In this document: positions 1 to 5,820 of the stretch, one piece after another | Numbering within the stretch: position 1 is the stretch's first letter | Layout of the letters: the number at the start of each line of letters is the position of its first letter | Assembly (NCBI GenBank): GCA_003508565.1 | Contig: DNUI01000043.1 | Location: forward strand, 1 to 8,407 | DNA length: 8,407 nt | DNA from: Syntrophaceae bacterium | GTDB taxonomy: Bacteria; Desulfobacterota; Syntrophia; Syntrophales; UBA2185 | Direction: 5' to 3' | Position numbers and translations under genes: made by a program | The notes under the pieces: generated by a model | Databases searched by the model: none | What the model was told of the DNA's origin: nothing | Seen by the model: the letters and a program-made list of their open reading frames with translations, nothing else

Positions 1-903
1 GAATTTCTCTAAAAATTCATCGAAAATTTTTCTCTCTGCAAAGATCCGCTGGGCATGAATACAGACCTGCCCCGAATATGCAAAACCGCCGAAGATGCAC
101 CTTTTTACGGCAAAATCAATGTCCGCGCTTCCGCTTACGATAACACCGGCGTTTCCCCCAAGTTCGAGGACTACCTTTTTCTTCCCCGCCTCTTTCTTCA
201 TTTTCCAGCCAACATCCGGTGATCCGGTAAATGTGAGGAGCTTGAATCGTTCATCCGTCACAAACTTCATCCTGGTTCTTCTATCCATGGGAATGATGGA
301 GAGGGCTCCCTTCGGCAAGGGAGTCTCATCAATAATTTTTGCGAGTTCAAGTGCGGAGAGCGGGGTTGATGATGCGGGTTTTAGAATGATGGGACACCCC
401 GCCGCGATCGCCGGCGCAATCTTATGCGCGACGAGGTTCATCGGGAAATTAAACGGGGAGATGCCTGCCACGAGACCCACGGGGAAATATTTTACGAATC
501 CCTCCTTGTCTATGCCGCTGGGGGTCCAATCCAAGCCGATATATTCCCGGGGAAGCCTCTTCGATTCTTCGGCGGCGATGAGAAAGGTCTGGCTGGAGCG
601 ATCGATTTCGCCTAAGGTGTATATCAAGGGTTTTCCCGACTCCTGCGCGAGTACCCTTGCGAAATGATCTCTTTTTTTGTGAAGAGTTTTCGCAACATGC
701 CGGAGAATCTCAAATCGCTGGAACGAGGGGAGTCCCTTCATGACATTTTCTACCGACTGGGCTTTTGAAATGGCGGCTTCCAGTTCGGTTTCACCGCCTG
801 TATATGTTTCCGCAAAGACATCGTTGTTGAAAGGGTTGGTAACTTGTAAAGTTTTCTCAGTTCTTTGAAAAGAACCTCCAATATAGATGTCGCATCTGTC
901 CAT
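1..903 (-). CDS. NAD(P)-dependent aldehyde dehydrogenase, C-terminus cut by window edge
   Basis: Oxidises an aldehyde to the acid through a cysteine thiohemiacetal, using NAD(P)+; cytoplasmic. The 301 codons present start at an ATG preceded by AAGGAGGG, and the frame stays open to base 1. Landmarks of the family are all visible: the FNFP segment with the oxyanion Asn152, the cofactor-binding LKPAS with Lys175, FTGS at 225-228 in the Rossmann fold, the general base Glu247 in LELGGN, and the nucleophile Cys281 in GQVCIH. The usual length is 470-490 residues, so roughly 170 are missing to the left. The ISPFNFPMNLVAHKIAP stretch resembles the lactaldehyde/glyceraldehyde-3-phosphate/phosphonoformaldehyde dehydrogenase-like subgroup (family knowledge); the real substrate cannot be told. 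It lies 75 bp after the selenoprotein gene in the same direction with no terminator seen between, so co-transcription is plausible. Family call very sure, substrate unknown. Confidence 0.95.
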   Translation of the reverse strand, partial: MDRCDIYIGGSFQRTEKTLQVTNPFNNDVFAETYTGGETELEAAISKAQSVENVMKGLPSFQRFEILRHVAKTLHKKRDHFARVLAQESGKPLIYTLGEIDRSSQTFLIAAEESKRLPREYIGLDWTPSGIDKEGFVKYFPVGLVAGISPFNFPMNLVAHKIAPAIAAGCPIILKPASSTPLSALELAKIIDETPLPKGALSIIPMDRRTRMKFVTDERFKLLTFTGSPDVGWKMKKEAGKKKVVLELGGNAGVIVSGSADIDFAVKRCIFGGFAYSGQVCIHAQRIFAERKIFDEFLEKF

Positions 904-978
904 GGTTCCCTCCTTGCCATGATTGTAGAGAGACCTTCAGAAATATTATGTGTATCGTCATTATTGGTACCGTCGGAA

Positions 979-1323
979 TCAGGTGAACATACTTCCCAGA
1001 AACCGGCTGTCAGCTCCGAAATATACTTGTTCGTCTATACGAACCACGGGTCTGCGAATCAGTCGGGGCTCTTTGAGCATCAGTTCTACCAGTTCGTTAT
1101 CATTCAGCGTGTCATGCCCAAGCTGTAATTTCTTGAAGTGGGGGCTCCTAAAATTGAACATTTCGGAAGCGGGTTTCCCTTGTAATAAATTTTCGATCTC
1201 AGCGCGGCTGAAGGGATCTTTAAAGAAATCCCGTTCAGTTATTTCTCTTTGCTTTTGCAAGAGGAACTCTCTTGCCTTACGGCATGTGTTTCAGCGCGTC
1301 CAGCAATAGAAGTCTATTTTCAT
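979..1323 (-). CDS. ArsC/Spx-like thioredoxin-fold selenoprotein (UGA read as selenocysteine)
   Basis: 114 residues if the in-frame TGA at 1293-1291 is read as Sec. The ATG at 1323 follows AGGAGGTG at good spacing, and the frame then reads M-K-I-D-F-Y-C-W-T-R-U-N-T-C-R-K-A. U11 falls exactly where ArsC/Spx proteins carry their first active-site Cys (CGTCRKA type), giving U-x-x-C with Cys14. After it come the helix REFLLQKQ, the ERDFFKDP strand and turn, and the family's C-terminal LIRRPVV (cis-Pro92) and FGAD, so both halves of the fold are in one frame. Length suits the family (about 110-120). The final stop is also TGA. Expected role: a thiol/selenol oxidoreductase; arsenate reduction is possible but unproven. 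Without recoding, only a 93-residue product from a TTG at 1260 is read, with no active site. Alternative: a Cys-to-stop mutation or sequencing error in a pseudogene; the hairpin after the TGA argues against that. Confidence 0.87.
1257..1293 (-). promoter_or_regulatory. Bacterial SECIS element (UGA plus downstream hairpin)
   Basis: The UGA is at 1293-1291. Fifteen bases later comes GCAAGAG (1275-1269), loop AGTTC (1268-1264), then CTCTTGC (1263-1257): a perfect 7-bp stem with a 5-nt loop. The apical loop starts 22 nt after the UGA and has G as its second base. Both points match the known bacterial SECIS rules (apical loop about 16-37 nt from UGA, a G in the first two loop positions). In such elements the mRNA hairpin binds SelB carrying Sec-tRNA during translation. 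The stem lies wholly within coding sequence (residues 17-23), as bacterial SECIS elements do. No computed folding energy is available. Confidence 0.82.
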
Positions 1324-1375
1324 GGTTCCATATCACCTCCTGTGAAGAACTCGAACATGGTCGTTATACCTTCGT

Positions 1376-1404
1376 AGTATAGTGATGGATGGCGATATTT
1401 GCAA
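1376..1404 (-). promoter_or_regulatory. Sigma-70-like promoter for the selenoprotein gene
   Basis: On the minus strand TTGCAA (1404-1399) and TATACT (1381-1376) are separated by exactly 17 bases. The -10 matches 5 of 6 consensus positions and the -35 matches 4 of 6. The start point would be near 1369, giving a leader of about 46 nt before the ATG at 1323. No operator or terminator-like structure was seen in that leader. Confidence 0.55.
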
Positions 1405-1577
1405 CTTCCAATTTATTACGCTGATAAGTTCAAAGGATGTGCAGGCGAACGGAAGGTTGCAGCAGAATCGGCAGCAATAGAAGAAAAGCGGGGAAAAAGG
1501 TGAGTTACTTTGGATGAATACAGAGGAGTTGGCGATTGCGGTACCAATGCTGATAGTTTTAATGTTTGGTATATAGT
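1405..1577. other. Gene-free part of the interval between selenoprotein and chemoreceptor genes
   Basis: Together with the selenoprotein promoter and leader and the chemoreceptor terminator, this makes up the 308-bp interval 1324-1631. I see no convincing gene here. A 20-codon plus-strand frame (1514-1576) has a hydrophobic reading and a weak AAGGTGAG upstream. A 40-odd-codon plus-strand frame from about 1375 to 1503 lacks a start codon and reads like ordinary soluble protein, so it could be a decayed gene end. Neither is strong enough to call. Confidence 0.4.
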
Positions 1578-1615
1578 GAAAGGGCAGCCGATCATAAAAA
1601 GATGGCTGCCCTTTC
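1578..1615 (-). terminator. Hairpin terminator after the chemoreceptor gene
   Basis: GAAAGGGCAGCC (1578-1589) and GGCTGCCCTTTC (1604-1615) form a perfect 12-bp stem, with a further ATC/GAT pairing inside around an A/T-rich loop. It begins 17 bp beyond the chemoreceptor stop codon. There is no long U-tract after the stem in the minus direction, only a short CTTTC within the arm, so it may be a weak intrinsic terminator or a 3'-end stabilising hairpin. The symmetry would let it work on either strand. Confidence 0.6.
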
Positions 1616-1631
1616 CTACCGGATATTATTG

Positions 1632-3524
1632 TTAGAAATCCTTGAAGCTTTCTTTTTCCATGGGAATTACCTGATCCGGCCGTACTTCCCTGCCCTTTTT
1701 GTGAGGTATGATTTCTTTACCCGCGCCTTTTGAGAGATTTATTGCCGATAGAACTCTTTGTATTCCTTTCTTTGGCTGTACATCAACATGGCTCCCATTT
1801 CCGGCGCCGTTGCCGCTCTTACCAACAATATTTACGAGAATGTAGGCTATCTGTTTCATCTGCTCTGCCTGGGCATTCATCTCCTCTGATGCAGAGGCAG
1901 ACTCTTCCGCATTCGCTGCCGTATGCTGTGTTACCTTGTCCATTTCCACAACAGCACGGTTGATCTGATCGATCCCCTGTGCCTGTTCCTGGGATGCAGC
2001 GGCGATCTCGCCGACAAGTTCACCAACCTTAGATGCGCTGACGGATACCTCGGCGAAAGCCTCATTAGTTTTCGCTACCAGATCAGAACCGTTTTTGATC
2101 TTTTTCACCGTGTCTTCAATTAAACCGGAGGTGTTCTTTGCAGCATCGGCGGCCCTCATGGCCAGATTCCTTACTTCTTCCGCCACCACGGCAAAACCGG
2201 CTCCAGCTTCTCCTGCCCTAGCAGCCTCTACGGCGGCATTCAGCGCCAGGAGGTTAGTCTGAAACGCAATCTCATCGATCGTTTTTATGATCTTTGAAGT
2301 CTCCTCACTGGCGTTACTAATATCTTTCATTGACCTGGTGAGACCTTCCATAGATTCATTTGCCTTCAGGACAACTTGGTTTGCCTGCTTCATGAGACTG
2401 TCCGCCTGGGCGGCATTTCCCGCATTCTGTTTTGTCATGGAAGACATCTCCTCAAGTGATGATGAAGTTTCCTCAAGGGCAGATGCCTGTTCAGAGGCCC
2501 CTTCGGCGAGGGATTGGCTTGAAGCCGATACCTGACTTGAGGCTGCGGAGACCTGCTGAGCCGCCTCGTTCATTTCATCCACGGCTCTCTTGATGGGAAG
2601 AGAAATACTTCTCGCAAACAACACAACGATTATAGTTATCACTACAATGAAAAAGATAGCAACTATCGCGATGATATTGCGGATCGAATGGGCAGCGGCA
2701 AGAAATTCCTCTGCATTCTGTGTTATACAGACACTCCAACTAGTGATCACCACCGGGGCGAACCCTGCAATTTTGGGGATTTCTTTATAGACATAGTTTT
2801 CAACACCTGCTTGTCTGTCTGTCATTTTCTTTGATATTTCTTCCATTCCTTTCAATGTTGCGATGTTTAATGAAAGAATATTATTTTTATCGGGATGAGC
2901 AATAATCATACCCGTGGGGTCGGTCATAAAACCATACCCTGTCTGACCAACTTTTGCCGTTACTATGTCTGCAAGGTAATCAATCTTTATAACCATGGTA
3001 ACAGTGCCGGCAAACGTTCCGTCCTTCGTGATAGGCACGCAGACAGTGGCAACAGGATTTCCCGTTTTCTTCGATTTAACAACAGAGCCCACGTTTGCCT
3101 TCCCGGTTTTTGCCCTCTGGAAATAGTCCCGGTCCGCGAGAGAAAGGCCTTTATACTCACCGTTATTTCCATCCGCAACGACAGAGCCGTTTGCATCAGT
3201 TACGAGGATTGCCTCATAATCCTTACCGATTTTTCCCATGGCCTCGGCAAGCTTCCCGCTTGCTGCTTCCGCATTGGTGTTGTGAGCCGCATTCACCATT
3301 TCGTTGGTTATGGCTAATTGACCCGCAAGCTTGAGTTCGACGGCGAGGACCTCCTGCACCGTTTCAGCAAGGTTTTGGGCACCCTTCATTGCACGCTCCT
3401 TTGCCGCCGCTTCGAGAGCCCCTGATGATTTAACAGCGGCAAATATGCCCACAACGAGCAAAGGAATTAATACTGCAGTGATTCCGCCAAAAACTAGTTT
3501 AAAGCTAAGTGTCATTTTTTTCAT
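1632..3524 (-). CDS. Methyl-accepting chemotaxis protein, dCache-type sensor
   Basis: A 630-residue transmembrane chemoreceptor that controls the CheA kinase in response to a periplasmic ligand. Order: TM1 about 10-31; periplasmic region about 33-282 with double-Cache signs (DRDYFQRAKTG at 131-141, GYGFMTDPTG at 196-205); TM2 about 283-303; then only the first part of a HAMP-like helix (RSISLPIK) before the long coiled coil. The conserved signalling tip, IDEIAFQTNLLALNAAVEAA, lies at about 416-435 and continues to 455. After a flexible linker from about 569 the protein ends in SFKDF, which fits the aromatic-x-x-aromatic pentapeptide that tethers CheR/CheB. The ATG at 3524 follows GGGAGGAAATGT. 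It starts 33 bp after the small receiver-like gene, so the two form one operon under the sigma-54 promoter at 4001-4015. Ligand unknown; Cache domains often bind amino acids or small carboxylates. Confidence 0.95.
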   Translation of the reverse strand: MKKMTLSFKLVFGGITAVLIPLLVVGIFAAVKSSGALEAAAKERAMKGAQNLAETVQEVLAVELKLAGQLAITNEMVNAAHNTNAEAASGKLAEAMGKIGKDYEAILVTDANGSVVADGNNGEYKGLSLADRDYFQRAKTGKANVGSVVKSKKTGNPVATVCVPITKDGTFAGTVTMVIKIDYLADIVTAKVGQTGYGFMTDPTGMIIAHPDKNNILSLNIATLKGMEEISKKMTDRQAGVENYVYKEIPKIAGFAPVVITSWSVCITQNAEEFLAAAHSIRNIIAIVAIFFIVVITIIVVLFARSISLPIKRAVDEMNEAAQQVSAASSQVSASSQSLAEGASEQASALEETSSSLEEMSSMTKQNAGNAAQADSLMKQANQVVLKANESMEGLTRSMKDISNASEETSKIIKTIDEIAFQTNLLALNAAVEAARAGEAGAGFAVVAEEVRNLAMRAADAAKNTSGLIEDTVKKIKNGSDLVAKTNEAFAEVSVSASKVGELVGEIAAASQEQAQGIDQINRAVVEMDKVTQHTAANAEESASASEEMNAQAEQMKQIAYILVNIVGKSGNGAGNGSHVDVQPKKGIQRVLSAINLSKGAGKEIIPHKKGREVRPDQVIPMEKESFKDF

Positions 3525-3548
3525 ACATTTCCTCCCTTAATAAAGTCT

Positions 3549-3569
3549 GGGCCCTTTTTAAAAAGGCCT
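3549..3569. repeat. Small palindrome at the junction of the two operon genes
   Basis: GGGCCCTTTTT is followed directly by AAAAAGGCCT, a near-perfect dyad with one extra base. It covers the stop codon of the receiver-like gene, 25 bp before the chemoreceptor start. In mRNA it could form a short A/U-rich hairpin that tunes expression of the downstream gene, or it may be chance. Confidence 0.35.
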
Positions 3570-3944
3570 CATTTGTGTGTATTTTTTGAGCATGTTGCAC
3601 AAAACCTCTGCTACCTCTGTCGGATTACAATCTGCGTGAGTCAAGAAGCGTGGTCTCAGTTGATGTCCTTTCATGATTGTTTCATGGTTTCTATCCGGCA
3701 AAATAAGAATTAACCGCATATCCCAGAGTACATTGCAAAGGGTCAGGATGTTCGACAGATCTTCCATCGACGATACGAGAAGAACGGCAACGCTTAGGCC
3801 TTCTAATGGTCGTAGAAGTCTATTGGAAAGTGAATCAAAAGTCCGGTAAACCTCCATCTCCTCTCCAGGCATTCTGGCATGAATGATTTCTTGCAATTGT
3901 TTCTTGGTCTTCCCAGAACTATTTGTGTAGAAGAGAAACGCCAT
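3558..3944 (-). CDS. Small receiver-like protein without phosphorylation site
   Basis: 128 residues starting MAFLFYTNSSG. I do not recognise a named family. The order of hydrophobic strands resembles a response-regulator receiver: AFLFYT near the start, VAVLLVSS mid-protein, LILILPD, then RFLTHAD followed by a last helix EVAEVLCNMLKKY. The acidic pair expected after strand 1 and the phospho-Asp at the end of strand 3 are absent (Asn and Ser instead), so phosphorylation is not expected. No signal peptide or membrane segment with this start. An upstream ATG at 3986 would add 14 residues, but the sigma-54 promoter at 4001-4015 predicts transcription starting near 3989, leaving it about 3 nt of leader; the ATG at 3944 has GAGG close upstream and a leader of about 45 nt. 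First gene of an operon with the chemoreceptor, so a chemotaxis accessory role is inferred. Gene reality sure, fold moderate. Confidence 0.75.
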   Translation of the reverse strand: MAFLFYTNSSGKTKKQLQEIIHARMPGEEMEVYRTFDSLSNRLLRPLEGLSVAVLLVSSMEDLSNILTLCNVLWDMRLILILPDRNHETIMKGHQLRPRFLTHADCNPTEVAEVLCNMLKKYTQMRPF

Positions 3945-4000
3945 GTCCTCAATGACTCCCTTGAAGAGCAATATAATGACTAACATGGTGGGTCATAAAC

Positions 4001-4015
4001 GCAAGAAGGGTGCCA
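4001..4015 (-). promoter_or_regulatory. Sigma-54 (-24/-12) promoter of the receiver-like/chemoreceptor operon
   Basis: The minus strand reads TGGCACCCTTCTTGC (4015-4001), which matches the consensus TGGCAC-N5-TTGC at every fixed position, with GG and GC 10 bases apart. The predicted start of transcription is about 3989, 45 nt before the ATG at 3944. Sigma-54 promoters need an enhancer-binding ATPase; candidate binding sites lie upstream at 4109-4154 and a gene for such an activator is next door. Confidence 0.88.
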
Positions 4016-4043
4016 ACATTTGGGAAATATAATATCTTCATAA

Positions 4044-4056
4044 TTTCAATGAGTTA
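4044..4056 (+). promoter_or_regulatory. IHF-like binding site between enhancer and promoter
   Basis: TTTCAATGAGTTA matches the IHF consensus WATCAANNNNTTR at all but one position and runs into an A-tract (4056-4061). It sits about midway between the dyads at 4109-4154 and the sigma-54 promoter at 4001-4015, where a DNA bend would bring activator and polymerase together. The motif is degenerate, so position is the main support. Confidence 0.4.
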
Positions 4057-4108
4057 AAAAATATGACGGAAAGCCCTCAGGCAAGGGTAAGCTTTTATGG
4101 GAGTGAAA

Positions 4109-4154
4109 GTGTCCGTGATACCGGACACCGTCCGGAATATCGGACACGTGTCGG
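4109..4154. promoter_or_regulatory. Tandem dyads, likely enhancer (UAS) for a sigma-54 activator
   Basis: Site 1 is GTGTCCG-TGATAC-CGGACAC (4109-4128), with perfect 7-bp arms. Site 2 is GTCCG-GAATAT-CGGAC (4130-4145), with the same 6-bp spacer and a centre 19 bp from site 1. A third overlapping palindrome, GACACGTGTC, is at 4143-4152. Centres are about 105-125 bp upstream of the sigma-54 promoter at 4001-4015, a normal enhancer distance. The dyads lie just past the 3' end of the NtrC-family gene, which is the obvious candidate to bind them (inference). Confidence 0.72.
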
Positions 4155-4168
4155 CATACAGTCATGAT

Positions 4169-5560
4169 CTACTCAGGTTTTGATATATTGTATTCTTTCA
4201 AGAGAGAGTACAGATGTGATCGGGAGAGGCCTGATAGCCTGCACGCTTCCTTTATATTATTACCGACTCGGGCAATGAGATCATGAAGATACTCTTTGTC
4301 CATGTTCTTTCTGAAATCCTCCATCCTTAAAAAAAGTGCCCGCCCGGCTGCTTGTTTTTTAGATGTATTTGCTTCTACAGGCTCAATATTTGCCCTTACA
4401 AGTTTAATGCGTATATCCATAGGGAGATGTTTTGGAAACAAGGTTGATTCATCATGTGCTATCGCGAGAGCTCTCTCCAGGGTATGGACCAGTTCCCGGA
4501 TGTTGCCGGGCCAGTCATAGGTGATCAGTGCTTCCAGAAAATCGGGAGAAAAGCCTTTTATATCATTTCCATATCGTCCACAGAGTTTTGCAATGTAGTA
4601 AAAAACCAGTTCTTTGATGTCCTCAATATGCTCTTTGAGTGGCGGTAATTCAATAGTAATAGTGCGAAGACGAAACAGGAGATCATTCCGAAACGAACCT
4701 GTGTTTACCATATCTTCGAGATTGCGATTTGTCGCTGCGACAAGCCTGAAGTCACTTTTTATCTCCATCTTGCTGCCGATAGGGCGAAAGCTCCGCTCTT
4801 GGAGCACTCGAAGAAACGCTTTCTGGGTGGAGAGGGGCAGTTCTCCCACTTCATCAAGGAAGAGGGTGCCTCCGTCTGCTTGCTTGATCAGGCCGTCTCT
4901 GTGTTTGTCTGCACCGGTGAAGACTCCCTTCTCATGGCCGAAGAGGACACTCTCCACAATAGTTGAAGGTAGAGCGGCGCAATCGACAATGATGAAGCTA
5001 TTTTGTGCCCTCTTGCTGTTCTTGTGGATGGCCCGGGCGAAGAGTTCCTTTCCTGTTCCGGTTTCACCCATAATGAGAACATTCGCTTCATTTGCCGCCG
5101 CACTGGCCAGAAGTTCTAAGCATGATTCCATCTTATTGCTGTTGCCGACAATACCACATCTCTTTAGCAAGAAAGGCATTCTATTGCTGTGCTTAGCCTC
5201 CCTGTATTGAAGGGCGCGCACAAGGAGAAGGGTCATTGTATAAATAGAAAAAGGTTTTTGAATATAGTCCCAGGCCCCGTTCTTGATTGCAAGTTCCGCC
5301 CCGTCAGGGTTACCATATCCGGTAATGATGATCACTTCAGGTGATGAAGGAAGTGCCTGTATCTTAGGCAAGAGATCCAGTCCGCTGCCGTCAGGCAGTT
5401 GCACATCGAGAAGGACTATATCGAAGGGCTGCATGGAAGCTTTTTGCATGCCGTCTTCAATCGAATATGCCGAAGTAACGTGATGTCCCATGTCCCCTAC
5501 CATGGTGCTCAACATATCGGTGAAGCAACTTTCGTCGTCAATAATTAAGATATGCGCCAT
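4169..5560 (-). CDS. NtrC-family sigma-54-dependent response regulator
   Basis: A 463-residue enhancer-binding activator with three domains. The receiver (about 1-120) has the acidic pair Asp8-Asp9, phospho-acceptor Asp52 in LLDVQLPDG, Thr80, and Lys102 in QKPF. The AAA+ domain (about 130-370) has Walker A GETGTGKE, Walker B GGTLFLDE and the sigma-54-contacting loop as GVFTGA, where GAFTGA is usual. A Fis-type helix-turn-helix closes the protein (NNIKEACRLSGLSRSHLYSLL), a size and order normal for the family. It hydrolyses ATP to open sigma-54 polymerase complexes when phosphorylated. No partner histidine kinase is in the window. The ATG at 5560 has no good Shine-Dalgarno sequence, but MAHILIIDDE fits a receiver N-terminus exactly. 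Its own promoter is also of sigma-54 type (5638-5653). Likely targets are the chemoreceptor operon downstream, and perhaps the divergent kor genes. Name of the orthologue unknown. Confidence 0.95.
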   Translation of the reverse strand: MAHILIIDDESCFTDMLSTMVGDMGHHVTSAYSIEDGMQKASMQPFDIVLLDVQLPDGSGLDLLPKIQALPSSPEVIIITGYGNPDGAELAIKNGAWDYIQKPFSIYTMTLLLVRALQYREAKHSNRMPFLLKRCGIVGNSNKMESCLELLASAAANEANVLIMGETGTGKELFARAIHKNSKRAQNSFIIVDCAALPSTIVESVLFGHEKGVFTGADKHRDGLIKQADGGTLFLDEVGELPLSTQKAFLRVLQERSFRPIGSKMEIKSDFRLVAATNRNLEDMVNTGSFRNDLLFRLRTITIELPPLKEHIEDIKELVFYYIAKLCGRYGNDIKGFSPDFLEALITYDWPGNIRELVHTLERALAIAHDESTLFPKHLPMDIRIKLVRANIEPVEANTSKKQAAGRALFLRMEDFRKNMDKEYLHDLIARVGNNIKEACRLSGLSRSHLYSLLKEYNISKPE

Positions 5561-5637
5561 TTTTTTGACAAATACTATGATATTTCGGGCAAATAGTGAC
5601 CTATTCCCTCTGATTTGTAGAGGCTACGTGTGTATTT

Positions 5638-5653
5638 TGCAAATTGCTTGCCA
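5638..5653 (-). promoter_or_regulatory. Sigma-54 (-24/-12) promoter of the regulator gene
   Basis: The minus strand reads TGGCAAGCAATTTGCA (5653-5638): GG and GC 10 bases apart, TGGCA and TTTGCA close to consensus. The predicted start is about 5627, giving a 67-nt leader to the ATG at 5560. No GTGTCCG-type dyad like those at 4109-4154 is seen upstream. A different palindrome (5782-5796) is about 140 bp upstream, so self-activation is not shown by matching sites. Confidence 0.7.
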
Positions 5654-5704
5654 TTGTATACGTATTTCAAAATATATAACAAAGAGTGATAAGTATATGC
5701 TCTA

Positions 5705-5733
5705 TTGACATACTTACCCATTTCCCATATATA
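5705..5733 (+). promoter_or_regulatory. Sigma-70-like promoter for the kor operon
   Basis: A perfect -35 TTGACA (5705-5710) and TATATA (5728-5733) are 17 bases apart. Transcription would start near 5740, giving a leader of about 80 nt before korD that contains the palindrome at 5775-5801. No good plus-strand -24/-12 element was found here, so the kor genes look sigma-70 driven while the divergent regulator uses sigma-54. Confidence 0.55.
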
Positions 5734-5774
5734 TGTGTAATCAAGATAGTTTCTCATTTGTTAAGCACGAAAAT

Positions 5775-5801
5775 GGGGCGACAGATTTCAAATCTGCCCC
5801 C
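5775..5801. promoter_or_regulatory. Palindrome in the korD leader, operator or RNA hairpin
   Basis: CAGATTTCAAATCTG (5782-5796) is a perfect 7-bp dyad around a single C. It is flanked by GGGG (5775-5778) and CCCCC (5797-5801), which pair with a 3-base bulge. It ends 19 bp before the korD start. As DNA it is a good operator shape; as RNA it gives a CAGA/TCTG stem with loop TTTCAAA, enlarged by the G/C arms, close to the ribosome-binding region. No U-tract follows, so it is not an intrinsic terminator. Confidence 0.5.
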
Positions 5802-5820
5802 GGAAATTAGGAATTAAAAG

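Noticed and set aside
95..667. Long plus-strand open frame opposite the aldehyde dehydrogenase
   Set aside because: It is antisense to a frame carrying all aldehyde dehydrogenase catalytic motifs and has no family signs of its own.
979..1260. A 93-residue protein starting at TTG 1260
   Set aside because: It is the selenoprotein gene read after the UGA. There is no ribosome-binding site at this TTG, which lies inside the SECIS stem, and the active site would be lost.
1514..1576. Possible 20-residue hydrophobic micro-protein on the plus strand
   Set aside because: Very short, weak ribosome-binding site, and it runs up to the terminator hairpin; no homologue recognised.
4109..4154. Terminator for the regulator gene
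   Set aside because: The dyads have perfect 6-bp-spaced arms but no U-tract, and they repeat in tandem with equal spacer, which fits protein-binding sites better.
5761..5815. Selenocysteine tRNA or tRNA fragment, because of a TCA-anticodon-like loop
   Set aside because: Only the anticodon-arm-like palindrome is present; no acceptor stem, D arm or T arm surrounds it.
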